Shown here piece after piece: positions 23,462 to 35,400 of a stretch of DNA of 64,000 nucleotides. This stretch comes from Holothuria scabra. Taxonomy: Eukaryota; Echinodermata; Holothuroidea; Aspidochirotida; Holothuriidae. The notes beneath the pieces were generated by a model. That model was given only the letters and a program-made list of their open reading frames with translations. It searched no databases and was not told where the DNA came from. The position numbers and the translations under genes are program-made. Positions within the stretch are counted from its first letter, which is position 1. The number at the start of each line of letters is the position of its first letter. The stretch covers positions 7,454,284 through 7,518,283 of the forward strand of contig CM074190.1 of assembly GCA_037179385.1 (NCBI GenBank), written 5' to 3'.

Positions 23462-26400
23462 CTGAAAGATATAAAAAGAAAAGCAAGTTTAGAGACCGAA
23501 AACCGCTTTGCGGAACTATTGATACAAATGATATTGATCTATTTGACAATGGTTTTTGTCAGTTTCTGTGTATCTCCCTCTGTAACCTGTGCTAATGTGT
23601 GCGAGCTGATATAATCAGGCCAAATCATTAATCAAAACAATCAAAACAATCAAAACTTAATTGTAAAACGTTTCCCGAAAGGATAATTAAAGGCACATTC
23701 CCGGACACAAAATTCATTAACTTCAAGACATGCAAAAAACAAATTCTTTTTAGGGAGGCGAAAACTTCATCTCAGTATAGCATATAGCGTTCGGAAGACA
23801 CAAATTTATAAAGTAATGCACCTTTTTCCTTTTGATTTGGTGCATCATGTAAATCTATGATGTCCTTGCGGCTCATTAATTTGACATAACGTTCAATTTA
23901 TTTATAATGTTGATGCCACTGCAGCAAATATTAACCAACAGGGGTAGTTGTACTCTACGTATGGTGAAGAGTAATGCTTGATCTACAGGCAAAGATATTT
24001 AAACATTCCCACAATATAAAATTTCAAGAACAAAAGGACTTTAACTAATATAGCTAGAAAGACAAAACGAATGAGAGACAATGTGCCCACATTACCTAAC
24101 TTTTTGTGGCTTTGTTGAAGAGCAGCGGATTTTTTTTTTAAAAATGTAACTAATCTTTAAAATAAGACATGTTGATTTAGGAAAAAGAATTGCGACAGGG
24201 TTTCAAGGACACGGTGTGGCATATTTTTTCTCTAAAACCCCAGGTGAAAAGCCACCAGAAGACCTCTAAATAATTGCCAAGGAAATGATGCCTTCCTCCA
24301 AAGTGCTAAGTAACGCATATGTCTTTCTTCTGTAAACTTTCTCTCAGCTTCCATACGTTCTAAATCTTATTTGAAACTCGATAGATACCTATTACATAAC
24401 TCAATGCCCAGTGAAGGTTTGAAACATTTCAAAAGAGGTTAAAATATTTCTCTCGTCAAAAGTTACTGTTCCTCAAATTTTAGACTATGTAGTGGAAATC
24501 TGTTATCGTAATATGCATTAAACGAATCAAACAAAATAAAAAGTGTTCGGGGTTTTTCTTCAATTGCAAACAGTACGATTTTCTGGAAACAGAGCATACA
24601 ATTCCCCACGTTATAAATGGTCTCGTCTGGCTGAGTCATCAAAACCAGTTTTCGATAAAGCCTCAGAGAGTGAACATTTATTTAGTGGCGTAGTACTTGT
24701 GCACCAACATTAAGAAAGTCGAAGAGCCATAGTATACGCCAACACTAAAATGCACGATCCTACACCAGTTTTGCAAAAGTCTTGTCTGCATGAGGCCATA
24801 TTTTACCCTTTCGGGAAACAAAAAAAAAAACAACAAAAAAACAAAAGAAGCAAATTGTTTCCAAGTTGATGAAGAACCACGAAGTCCTTAGTATTTTCGC
24901 ACAAACAGGCAGGAACAACCCATAGATAGGGAAGGGATCTAAGTATGAGTGCTCATCTAAAGAACGATAAAATTTCTTAAAAACAGCAGAAATCCTTAAG
25001 TAGTTGCAAAAAAGGTTCAATGTCTGATAATGATGTTTTATTTGAACGGTTTTTTTTACGAAAAATGTATATATTTCATTTACAGCTAAAAATGTGTTCT
25101 TTCAATGAGAACAGGTTTATTTTTATTCGGAGTTGGAAAGTGTTTCAATTTGCACTGAATCCTAAATAAATGCACACGCGTAACTTGGTGTCAACCTAAA
25201 GCGCGGTCAAACTACAACAAATTCGGATCTGATTCCGATCCGATTTTTGTAAGTTTATATCAGAACATCCGCCATGTCTGGTCGGAAAGAGCCTGGAAAT
25301 TTTGATAATCAGTGTATATATATATACTTCATTGTTCAATTCATTAGAAGACTGAACTGAATTACATTATTCAAAATGTTCTGAATTATTCTAAATTAAA
25401 CGTTAACTAAGGACTATTCTTGAAAGAATTTGTTAATTTGGAAACAAATAGGGTTTCATTTAAAAGAATGATTAAATAATACAGGCATAGATAGTAAACT
25501 CGGGTGAAACAGTTTATCACATCAGGGAGGTGTGATTAGATAATAACACCTCCCTGATCACTTACAACTCTTATTCTGGTGTATACGATTGATTTTCGTA
25601 CAAAAATTACCTAACAGTGCAAGTATCACTTGGTTTCGAAATTCATCTCACTGGATACAGTTACAAAAATGTACTGCATGATATTAAAAGTGCTTAGATT
25701 CTTGTGTTCAATATTAATGTAAAAAGTGTGGATAAAGTCACAGAAATGCGGATGGTGATTTTCATCGGAGAGGGGTAGGGGTGTTATCGATAGCCAGACA
25801 CCAAATACTAGGCTTAGGCACTAAACAAGAGGTGTCACAATAATTCGGATTATGTCTAGCGTGAAGAAATAATAAATCAAGATATACCTTTCACAGAGGA
25901 CGTAATGGTGGCACCACCCTTATCTAAACAGAAAACTGTGTTCAAATGGTTTTAAACAATATCATTCCATTTTTACAGTTCTAATGGGTTTTTCTTCTAA
26001 CTTTGTGCTAGCTTTTAAGGTCAATGCTTGAGCTCAGTTATTTGCCAATTACCTCGTCAATTATCTGTTTGTTCATTTGGTTTATTTAATACATATCAAT
26101 ATTTGGTAAAATTTAATATTGAATTTGGCACTTCTTTTGCTTGGTTTGTACTTTCAGAACCTACGTTTCTTAAAGTTACATCTTTTCGCTCTAATGCACA
26201 ATCCGTATGGAACATTCAAAGAACCAAAGTATTTAAAGGTGCATTGACATTTGATGGGGCAATTCAACATGTGATCGCTGTATCACATGTACTGGTAAAA
26301 AGATTGCAGATTTCTTTGCAACTTGGTAAAGAGTATTGCTTGGTCCCAAGTCAGATAATCTTTTCTCTTAGACTCTAAAAATCAAAGTTTAAGGACGCAA

Positions 26401-29400
26401 TTTGATTTCAATATGTGAGGGAGGGTATTGACTCATATTCAAAGAAAAAAATACTGTATGAAAAATCCAATTCAATCGGAGATTTTTCAAATCTTGGGAG
26501 AACATGTCCTTATGTTTCTGGCACTTAAACAAAAATGTTGATAATTTTTATTGATTAACTTAGATCTTGGAGCAAGGAAAATTTCAATTTTAAGTTTTAT
26601 TTCTTGTAAATACTGCTCCCAAAGGGATCGTCATATTTACATAAACTCGGTGGGGAATTACCCAAAGGAATCAGAAGCTGTATTTCAGAACGTGAATGGT
26701 CTGAAGTTTAAGTTGGTTCTGTTGTAGTTTACAATGTATGTCTCGTCCTTAAGTATACTTACAGCCGTAGACCATAACAGAGCACTTCCGGTAACTCTAC
26801 TTTCTTTAGCCAGCACCTTTGCTGGATCGCATTGACAAATTCCTCGTTTACCAACAATCTAAAATACAGAAGAAAATAAAACTCACATTATTAGAAACTT
26901 AGTAAATATTGACAGTCCGTTTAAATGAGTCCCTAGACATACACACAAGGCAGTCTATTCCTGCCGGAAGATTCTGCTTCTACATCCCCGACTAGTTCCC
27001 ATAACGTCGAAATAACGTCATCTTTAATTTGAACTATTTTGACTTGGTCTAATCTGCTGAGGTGTTTACCTTGTGACGTTGGCTACATTAGCAACACGGC
27101 GTATACGTAAAAGAGGCGCATATATTCGACAAAGCTATCAACAAAAGTTAAGTTTTCACTGTAGTTGAACCGAATTTAAAGGCAGAAAAAACGAAGAATA
27201 TGGGAAGAATAAATAGTCACTATGTGTTAACCCCAATGGATAAACCCATGTTTACACTAGTTGAAACACTATAATAAAAACTCTGCTACATTTGCATATT
27301 TGAGAACTGATTGATGTCATGGTTTGAGTGAGGGAACATTCCACACTATCTTGATGGGTCGTTAAAGGGAGTCCGGAAATTATGAAGTTTTGTAACGTCC
27401 TTTGTTCTAAGAGAATCATATACCATATACCAAGTCAGTAATCGTGTGTCCATTAGTACTCTTTACTCACTAAAAATATGCACAGACATCGGTGGGCCCC
27501 ATTGACATTGAAAAAAAGAAAATAAAAAGTGGCCCTTTAAGATCGTTGCCAAGTTTAGTGTAACTAGTTGGCATTCTCTGACCTTCCATATTGTCTTTTT
27601 GTAAATGTCTTGGAAGTGCGATTTTAGACAATTTCGGATTGCGTGTTATCCACGTTGCACCCTACGCTCCGCTTATATTAGTTCTCTAGACGACATTGTG
27701 ATCTATAGCCAATGGGCCAGAATAATCGGAAAACAATATACATTAAGATATATCATTAAATTGTTTATGTCCACTATCCAGATTTCCAACCTCAGTAATG
27801 GTCATTTTCAGGGGCACATCTCCCTGGTCTCGATGACGGGTTACTTCAGTTTTGAGTCCCAACTTCTTTAATTTCTAAACACCAACGTTGGCGGCTGAGG
27901 ATATATCTGTAAGCTGTTGCAATTACTGAACGAAATATACGATATCTATACTGATAAAATGACACCCATTTCTTACCACGATATGTCCTCGTGCAGCTAC
28001 AATATCCAGGTCCATGTCAAAGTTCACATCTGCATTCGTCTCTAAAATAATACTGGGGCCTCTCCCAACTTCTTTCTGCAAAATAAAAAGAGTACATTAA
28101 CAAAAATGAAACCAACAGAAATTAGAAAAAAAAAAAACAATTAAAGAGCTTATCCTCTCACCCCCAAAGTACAGTTTTTGTACGGTAGCACACGGAAACT
28201 CTCCACTGGACAGCTCTTTGATTGACAGCAAGCTCAAAAATTCAAAGTACCGAAGCTAATCTAACAGTCTGTACTGTACTGAGAGTGTATTCATCACACA
28301 TTTGGGGTCTTGTATACTCACCCTGAAGAAATAAAACTCAGATTATGAATGGATGAGGATGAGTTTTAGGCAATTGTGAGAAGGGATTTAGTTAGCAGGT
28401 TATAGGAGAATTGGAACAGTTTGGGGTAAGACGATCAGGTCTATACAGTTTAATTTGTTGCCATCCGTTTCGTGGAGTAAGTAACAGATAACGACTTTTA
28501 CCACAATTGGGATTTTGAGTTTCCCCAATCATGTGTATAGATGTTTGGGTATGGGATGAAACCGTGATGTACCTACAGTTGCCAAGGACAATCGCCTCCC
28601 GGTTCTGAAAAATGAAATATTCGGAAATATGCCATCCATGACATCAAATTATCAAGTAACCTCGGTCAGTGCGTTTTCCCAACTTTATATCATAAAATAA
28701 TTATAACACTGGGGTAAAACATCCATGTTTGTAAATTTTAAAAAAATCCTCGTGTCAGGTGCGTCGTTGATTTGCAATCCCTAATGTAGTAGTGCTCACA
28801 TCAGATAGGAAAACGTTTCGAGCTCTTGAAATGGAAATACTGGAAATTTGACGCCCTATTTTCAAGTATCAATGGTCACCTACAATGTTTTTGTGACTTT
28901 TATTTCGAAAAATTCTGAATTCTCTCAAATCAAGTACTATATTTGTAATTGTTGAAAGACGCAAAATTTTCCACGCGTCTATGAAATACTAGAGACAAAC
29001 TGACAGTTATACAGAAGTAATTTAAATTTATTTGTAAAGGTCTCACTAGAACGAGGTAAACTCGCATGCAAATGACGAGGCAAACAGCCGTTCAGCAGTT
29101 CAGAAGACCATCTTTCCCCTCCTCGTTCTATTTGCTGTGATCTGTTCAAGAAGACTGAAAGCACCGCAAAATGCACTATTCTTCCTGGAAGACTCAAAAT
29201 TATTTTCTCTTCAGAAAGCAATCTATTTTCAGATTTCTCTGCTTATAAAATTTGTTAATGCCTTAGGAACCTCAGTGAACGCAGGTCTATAAAGACCTCT
29301 ATGTCCGCATCTTCTTAACCATCTGTACCATTGGCAACTTATGCAGAAATAGCATGCTATGGGCATATGGGTAACTGCCATAGTAGCCAATTACTTAACA

Positions 29401-32400
29401 TACAAATCAACTTTATAGTTATACACAATCTCTTTGCCAGCCATCTCAAACTAGGAAGTAGTCGCAACTGAAACTACAACTCGCATAGTTAAAGGCAGTC
29501 ATTCGTCACTCAAATTACAATTTTTCCTGAGACTACTAAAATTCTCAATTGGTACAGATTTTTGATTGACATCAAATCAATAAAGGCAGAGTTGCAAATA
29601 TTACACAGCATGCACTGAATGCGTGCTAATTACACATTTAGGGCCCTGTATGGTTACCAGGATCTGATCTACAACAATAAAAGAGAATGGTGTCTGGATT
29701 AGGATGAGTTTTAGAGATCTTTGTGATGGGTTTGAAGTAAGTATGGGTTGGGAGAATTGCATGGAACTGTCTGGGGTAACACATGTATGCCTTTAAAGGG
29801 GCAAAGAACACTGAAAGCATTTTAATTTGTTTCAATGCGTGCATATTTTTAAGACTGAGTTTCCTTTAAGCCAATTGTCTTCAGATTTGTATGGTAATTT
29901 TATTCTGTTAAACTCAAACTCCAAACCACGACTAAACATGAAATACAATAAGCATTCATTTGCGTACAGAAATTGCTTTGTTGAGCGCAACAGGTGTTAT
30001 ATGTTCTTTTGGATCTGTATGATGAAAAAATAAAACTGAAACCATGTAGACTTTACTTAGTGACTAAATAGGTCAGGATAACTGGTACTGTTTACGTAAG
30101 CAACTTATGCTTAATTACCTTTTAGAGAATTTTATTTTAGAAACTCAGATGGGATGTTATTTTTCCGATCGATGACAAGAGCCTGACAAGAATTTTAAAA
30201 CCAGCTCGCCAGTTGGCGAGCAGGCTCAAAAAATTACTCGCCAGAATTGAATTTTTACCCTCCATGAAATTTCCTCTCATCTAGAAGAGGTTTAAGAACC
30301 ACTCGCCAAACTGGCCTGTCTAGTGTTAATGGGGTTCTGCATTTTGGAAATGGTACTCTCCAATAGCAAGTTGGTGCAGGGGTGAAGTCGAATCCGGACT
30401 CGTGATTTCAAAATTTGAAAGACTTGGCCAGAGGAGTTGTATACAGGGACTCAAGTTCTTGAAAACTGAACATTGCCGGACTCATGACTCAAAGCCTCCG
30501 GACTCGAATACAGCACTGAGATGGCTAGCGTGTTTTCGAAATCTGAACTATATGTTATCTTACTCTCCGATAAGGAGCGACGTTCAAGCAACACCAGCAA
30601 ATTGGTGATGACCTCTTCCGTTAATCTGCATGGTGAATCTTATGTTTATTGTATTTGTAGCTATATAATGCAGACAAAGCAAATAATACCAACTAAGCAA
30701 AACTAAACCAGAAAAGGGCGATATTCTCTTTTCATTCAATTTCATTCTAATTTTTTCGTTGAAATAGACGTGACAATTACAGGTTTAAGTGAATCGGCAG
30801 TTAGAATGGCTGCACGGAAGAGGACGAGGAGGGTTCTAGCCGCCATTTTTTACAAAATCGTTATAAATTTCTAAATTATTCTTCCAGCATGTTTACAATG
30901 CGCATCATGCTGTAGGGGCACTACAAATATCCGTAAAACTAAGAATTAAAAAGTGTACAACAAAACACCTAATATATGAAACTTCACTTATATCTTACGT
31001 AAAAAAAAAAAAATAAGGCCTATACGTGGATATGACATGGGCCTTAATTTATGAGATGATATATCAACTGTGATATCTCAGGTAGCAAAGGTAAAACAAT
31101 GAAAGAAGTGGTGGTAAATGGCACACATAAAAAACTTTTTAGGCTATCATCAAAGGTTCTTGTAGATTAAAAGTGTATGGCGGACGATGGCAAAGCAGTT
31201 TTGATTGCCAGATAAAATTGATTGAACAGATAAAAGAAACAATTAACAAATGCATTTCAGACTAACAGCATACCATGCAAAACGTGTCCAATTATCACGA
31301 GCCAACCATAAAACTTATACAACAATGACTAGTGTAGAAATGTTGTATGCTCCACTTAGTTATGAGAAAAGAATGCACACCATATACTGAACGAGGGTAA
31401 TAATAAAAATCACCTTGGCAAGAAAATTCCGAATGACCGCAAAAATTTCACAGTATAGACTTTCAATACGCTTCGTCAAGATAGCGACTAGTTTCTACTG
31501 TCAAGAGTAAGGGGGGCAGTGTTTACTTTACGTACAGTCGGCGCTTCCCTTGGCGGTGCCGTGAATGCAAAAGTTATTACATAAAGGGTTTCGGTATACC
31601 GTCTCCAACAGGAAGATTCGCTAAAAGTTTCTCGAGTTAAAAGTTTCATCAAATAAAAGGTCTTTCAAGGTTGCGTCAAGTTGAATTTTGTGGTGGTTGT
31701 ATGGGGACATTCTCGTGGAACCGCATTAGGTACAAGCAGGCTATGGCTAAAACAACCTTCCACAAACAACGTTATGGTCCCAAGTTATGTCATCTTAACG
31801 CAGACATACCAGAGAGTTGCTAGAGACCAACTCCCTGGACATATTGAGGATGTTCATTTGAACTGAAGAGAGGGGGTCATACGCGTCTACACCGAAAATC
31901 AAAATGACGATAGCATTTCAAAAGTGCACTTTATCAGGACAAAATTCGATCAAAATACAGCCAACTGACACCTAGACGTACCACCTTTTCATTGCAACAC
32001 GGATGCGTGAAATGGCGTTCAAAAGATGAAAACTTCGATCCTATCAGCAGTTAGAATCAAGACATAGTAGCCATATCACTGCGCATAACAAACAAAATTT
32101 TTCTAACCTGTAGAGTTTCTTTAAAATCTTTGTCTTTGTAATTTAGTACCACATCGGCTCCGTGTTGCAGTGCGAGTTTTATACCTTCTTTTGTACCAGC
32201 TGTTCCGATGATTAGACTTGCTCCAAGTCCTCTTGCCACTTGAACTGCTGCAATCCCAACCTTAATAAAGAAAGGCACATTTATAAAGAAGGAAGAATAA
32301 TGTAAGTTATGGAAGGGAAGTTACAAATAATTGAGTGAACATTTATTTGAAATTAAGGGAATGACTTTGAACATTTTATGTATCTCAGCGAAGAGGTGTG

Positions 32401-35400
32401 ATTTAAAATGGTCATTAGACAAATAGGATTTATCCAAAATTTTCATATTGTTGTAAATCTAGAATTTAATAGTCACGTCTAAAACTGCATGGAACTAATT
32501 ACAGGAATCATGTTATTGATGAAAGTTTAAAGGTCAAGGTCTGAAGATTGAAGCAACATTAGAGATTATTTCACGCTTATGCAAACAGGCATTTTTAACT
32601 TCAGTTCTCCCACTATCCCACATTTCTCATTTTGAGACGGTTTCATATTTGCGATAAAAGTATATGCATAATCATGATGAAACGTTACTTCTTACATTTT
32701 GCTACATCTTCCTCCTCTGCCTAATAACCTCTTATCGCTCCAGGGAGGAAATGAAGCTCACTACACGCACACTTGATATAGTCACATTTTACATATGATT
32801 AATTGATCGACAGTAACAGATTAAAATACACAAAAGTTACGTAACATTTGGGGTTAGCTAAAAGACCACAGACCGGTCAAGCATGCGTTGATTGATTTTC
32901 ACGTAGTGTGAACACAATGAAAGCATAGCTTAGTATCATGTAACAAATTCAGATATTGGTTCCATCCCATAACACCTGTGATCTACTGGTGTGTCTATAA
33001 TGCTTCTTTCAAGAAACAACGTCACAGCATGTATTTTGATTGTTATTGCCTAGATGCAATCAAATTATCAAATTGAATGCACTGAAGGACAATTCGTGAC
33101 CAACCTCACGGGCCCTCGGACCATTTACGTTATTGGTCTGTCATGAATAGACAGACCTGGATGAAAGAACAGATACTACACATGATCTTAGCCAAAAGGC
33201 CGAGAAGGTCTGAAATACTTACAGCTCCACTAGCGCCTTGTATAAGCACGGAATCTCCCTTTTTAAATCCACCATGTTGTATGAGAGCTCTGTGCACAGT
33301 CATGTAGGGAACTGGCAAAATAGCGCCCTCTTCAAAAGAGAGGCTGGGGTGCAAGTGATACGTCAGGTCCTCTGAAGTCAAGCAAAGATCTGCATAAGCT
33401 CCGGTTACTGGTTCAAAGAACCATACTCTATCACCTTTCTGTGAAAAAAATAATGCTTTATTCTTTTGTCTGACAATTAAAAGGTCCTGAACTCTTGAAA
33501 CTTAAAACTCGTCAAAATAGAATTGCTTATTGGGCCCCATTTTAAAAATCATAGTTTATCAGGAAGACCAGGTCATGAGATTCAGAGTAACGTGTACGGT
33601 TCCATATTCATAGGCCCGATTGACATTCACAATAAAGCCAAGGCGGAATACCTGCCAGCATCTGGCCCATCTTGTACAAATTTGGTATTACTTGTCAGCC
33701 TACGTAGCAGAAGTCACCTTTGCTATCCCATCGTTCAACAATTCACACGTCCTGTGTGGGGAATAGATGGAGCAGGGGCCAAGCATAATTTTTCTTAAGT
33801 CATACCGACTCTCTGGCAAATAGCCATTCGGCGAAACCAAACTTTTAAACTGCGAGTCCCAAAGAAGCTAAACGTCCACACTGAAGGACAACACTTGATC
33901 AGCCTCACGGCCCTCGGACCTTTTACATCATTGGTCAGTCATGTATGGCTTTATTCTAGACTGGATGAAAAGAACAGACATTAGATCTTAGCTAAAAGGC
34001 CAAGCAATATAAGCCAACAGGCAGAACCGGTATTCTATTTGTTACCTACCCATCCCACATACCTACCCTCCTCTACCAATGCACCAACTTTAAACAGCTT
34101 GAACGTACAACTGAGGGTTCCCTAGCTATCGGCTTTATAATGCAGATCATAAATTAAAATTAAATGACATCCTTTCCCTAAATGATAATCCGGGTACGAT
34201 TATGCCATATGCCAGACACATGGCATTCTAAATTAATACTCATCACATGATGTTTTCAGATGCTTTCACGTTTAGTAGTAGTCTTTTCAAACCTTGAATT
34301 TTGTGACTTCTGGCCCGACTTCCTCAACGATTCCAGCTCCGTCCATACCAAGTACAAACGGCCGCTTGAATAGGTAGGGACGGAATTTACCAGCCCGGAT
34401 CTTCAGTTCCAATTCATTGATCCCGAAAGCTTTCAGACGAATCAACACCTGTTCAAATAAAATAAGTGTTACTGGTTATTTTCTTTCCTATAAATTTATT
34501 TACATTTTTGAGACTAATTTACAATGTCTCAAATATGCTGGTCGATTTTAGAATAAGCACGGGCATTTCAAGTACTACAGCTGTACTGCAGGATACATGT
34601 ATTAGCATTGCATACAACGGGGGATATGAATTATAAGCTATAGCAAGGATAATGAAGCTCAAATGGATGAGGGAAGTCTAATGGTATTTGCAACGGGGAG
34701 GGGGAGGGGGAGGTCCATCAACCCACTTTTAGAAGTACTCCAAGGGAAATTTAGCCAGTCTGGGAAATCACTCCAAAGCACTTTAATAGAAGCACTTTAA
34801 TAGAATCTGACCGAGCAACAGGGGAGCGCCCGTATTGGCCGCGTATTGCAATATTCCAGTTCAAAATGCTTTAAACAAATGTCACACTTTTGCATCCAAC
34901 CCCTTTTAAAACAAAAAAAAAACTTTTTCCGTAGAAAAAAGTGACGTCTCCTCGATTTCCACTACTTCTCCACATGAGCGGATAAAAACATCTTGCACTT
35001 TCCTTATTTTTAGGTGGCTACCCTCTTCAAAAAGCAAATATTTCCAAATGGGGGATAGGCCTCCCCCAAGTCAGTTGGAGATTTCCAGTCTTTCGCCCAC
35101 CTCACAATTCCCGTGCACGCCACTCCGATTTCACGCAGACGAATTCGGATTGATCTCCAACACCCTGCATCGCCCTTTTGGCAATTGAGAGATATTTTAC
35201 CAAAATTTTAGTAAAATGAAACACAACATGGGCGTTGATTTGGGGGAAGCGGGGGACATGTCCCCCACTTGTAATAAGTCACCCTTTCAGTTGTTTTAAC
35301 ATTTTTACTCAGTAAACGTTTGGCCGCAGAAGTGGCCATGCCCCCCCTCCCTTACTTTAGAGTAAACATCGAAGCCTTCGATCCCCAAAGGTATTGATGA

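Noticed and set aside
26028..26378. 116-codon plus-strand open frame in intron 6
   Set aside because: No domain, no splice or start context, and AT-rich composition like the surrounding intron.
33165..33207. A functional U2 snRNA gene
   Set aside because: Only nt 5-47 match; the Sm site and stems of the 3' half are absent and the sequence continues into a repeat tail.
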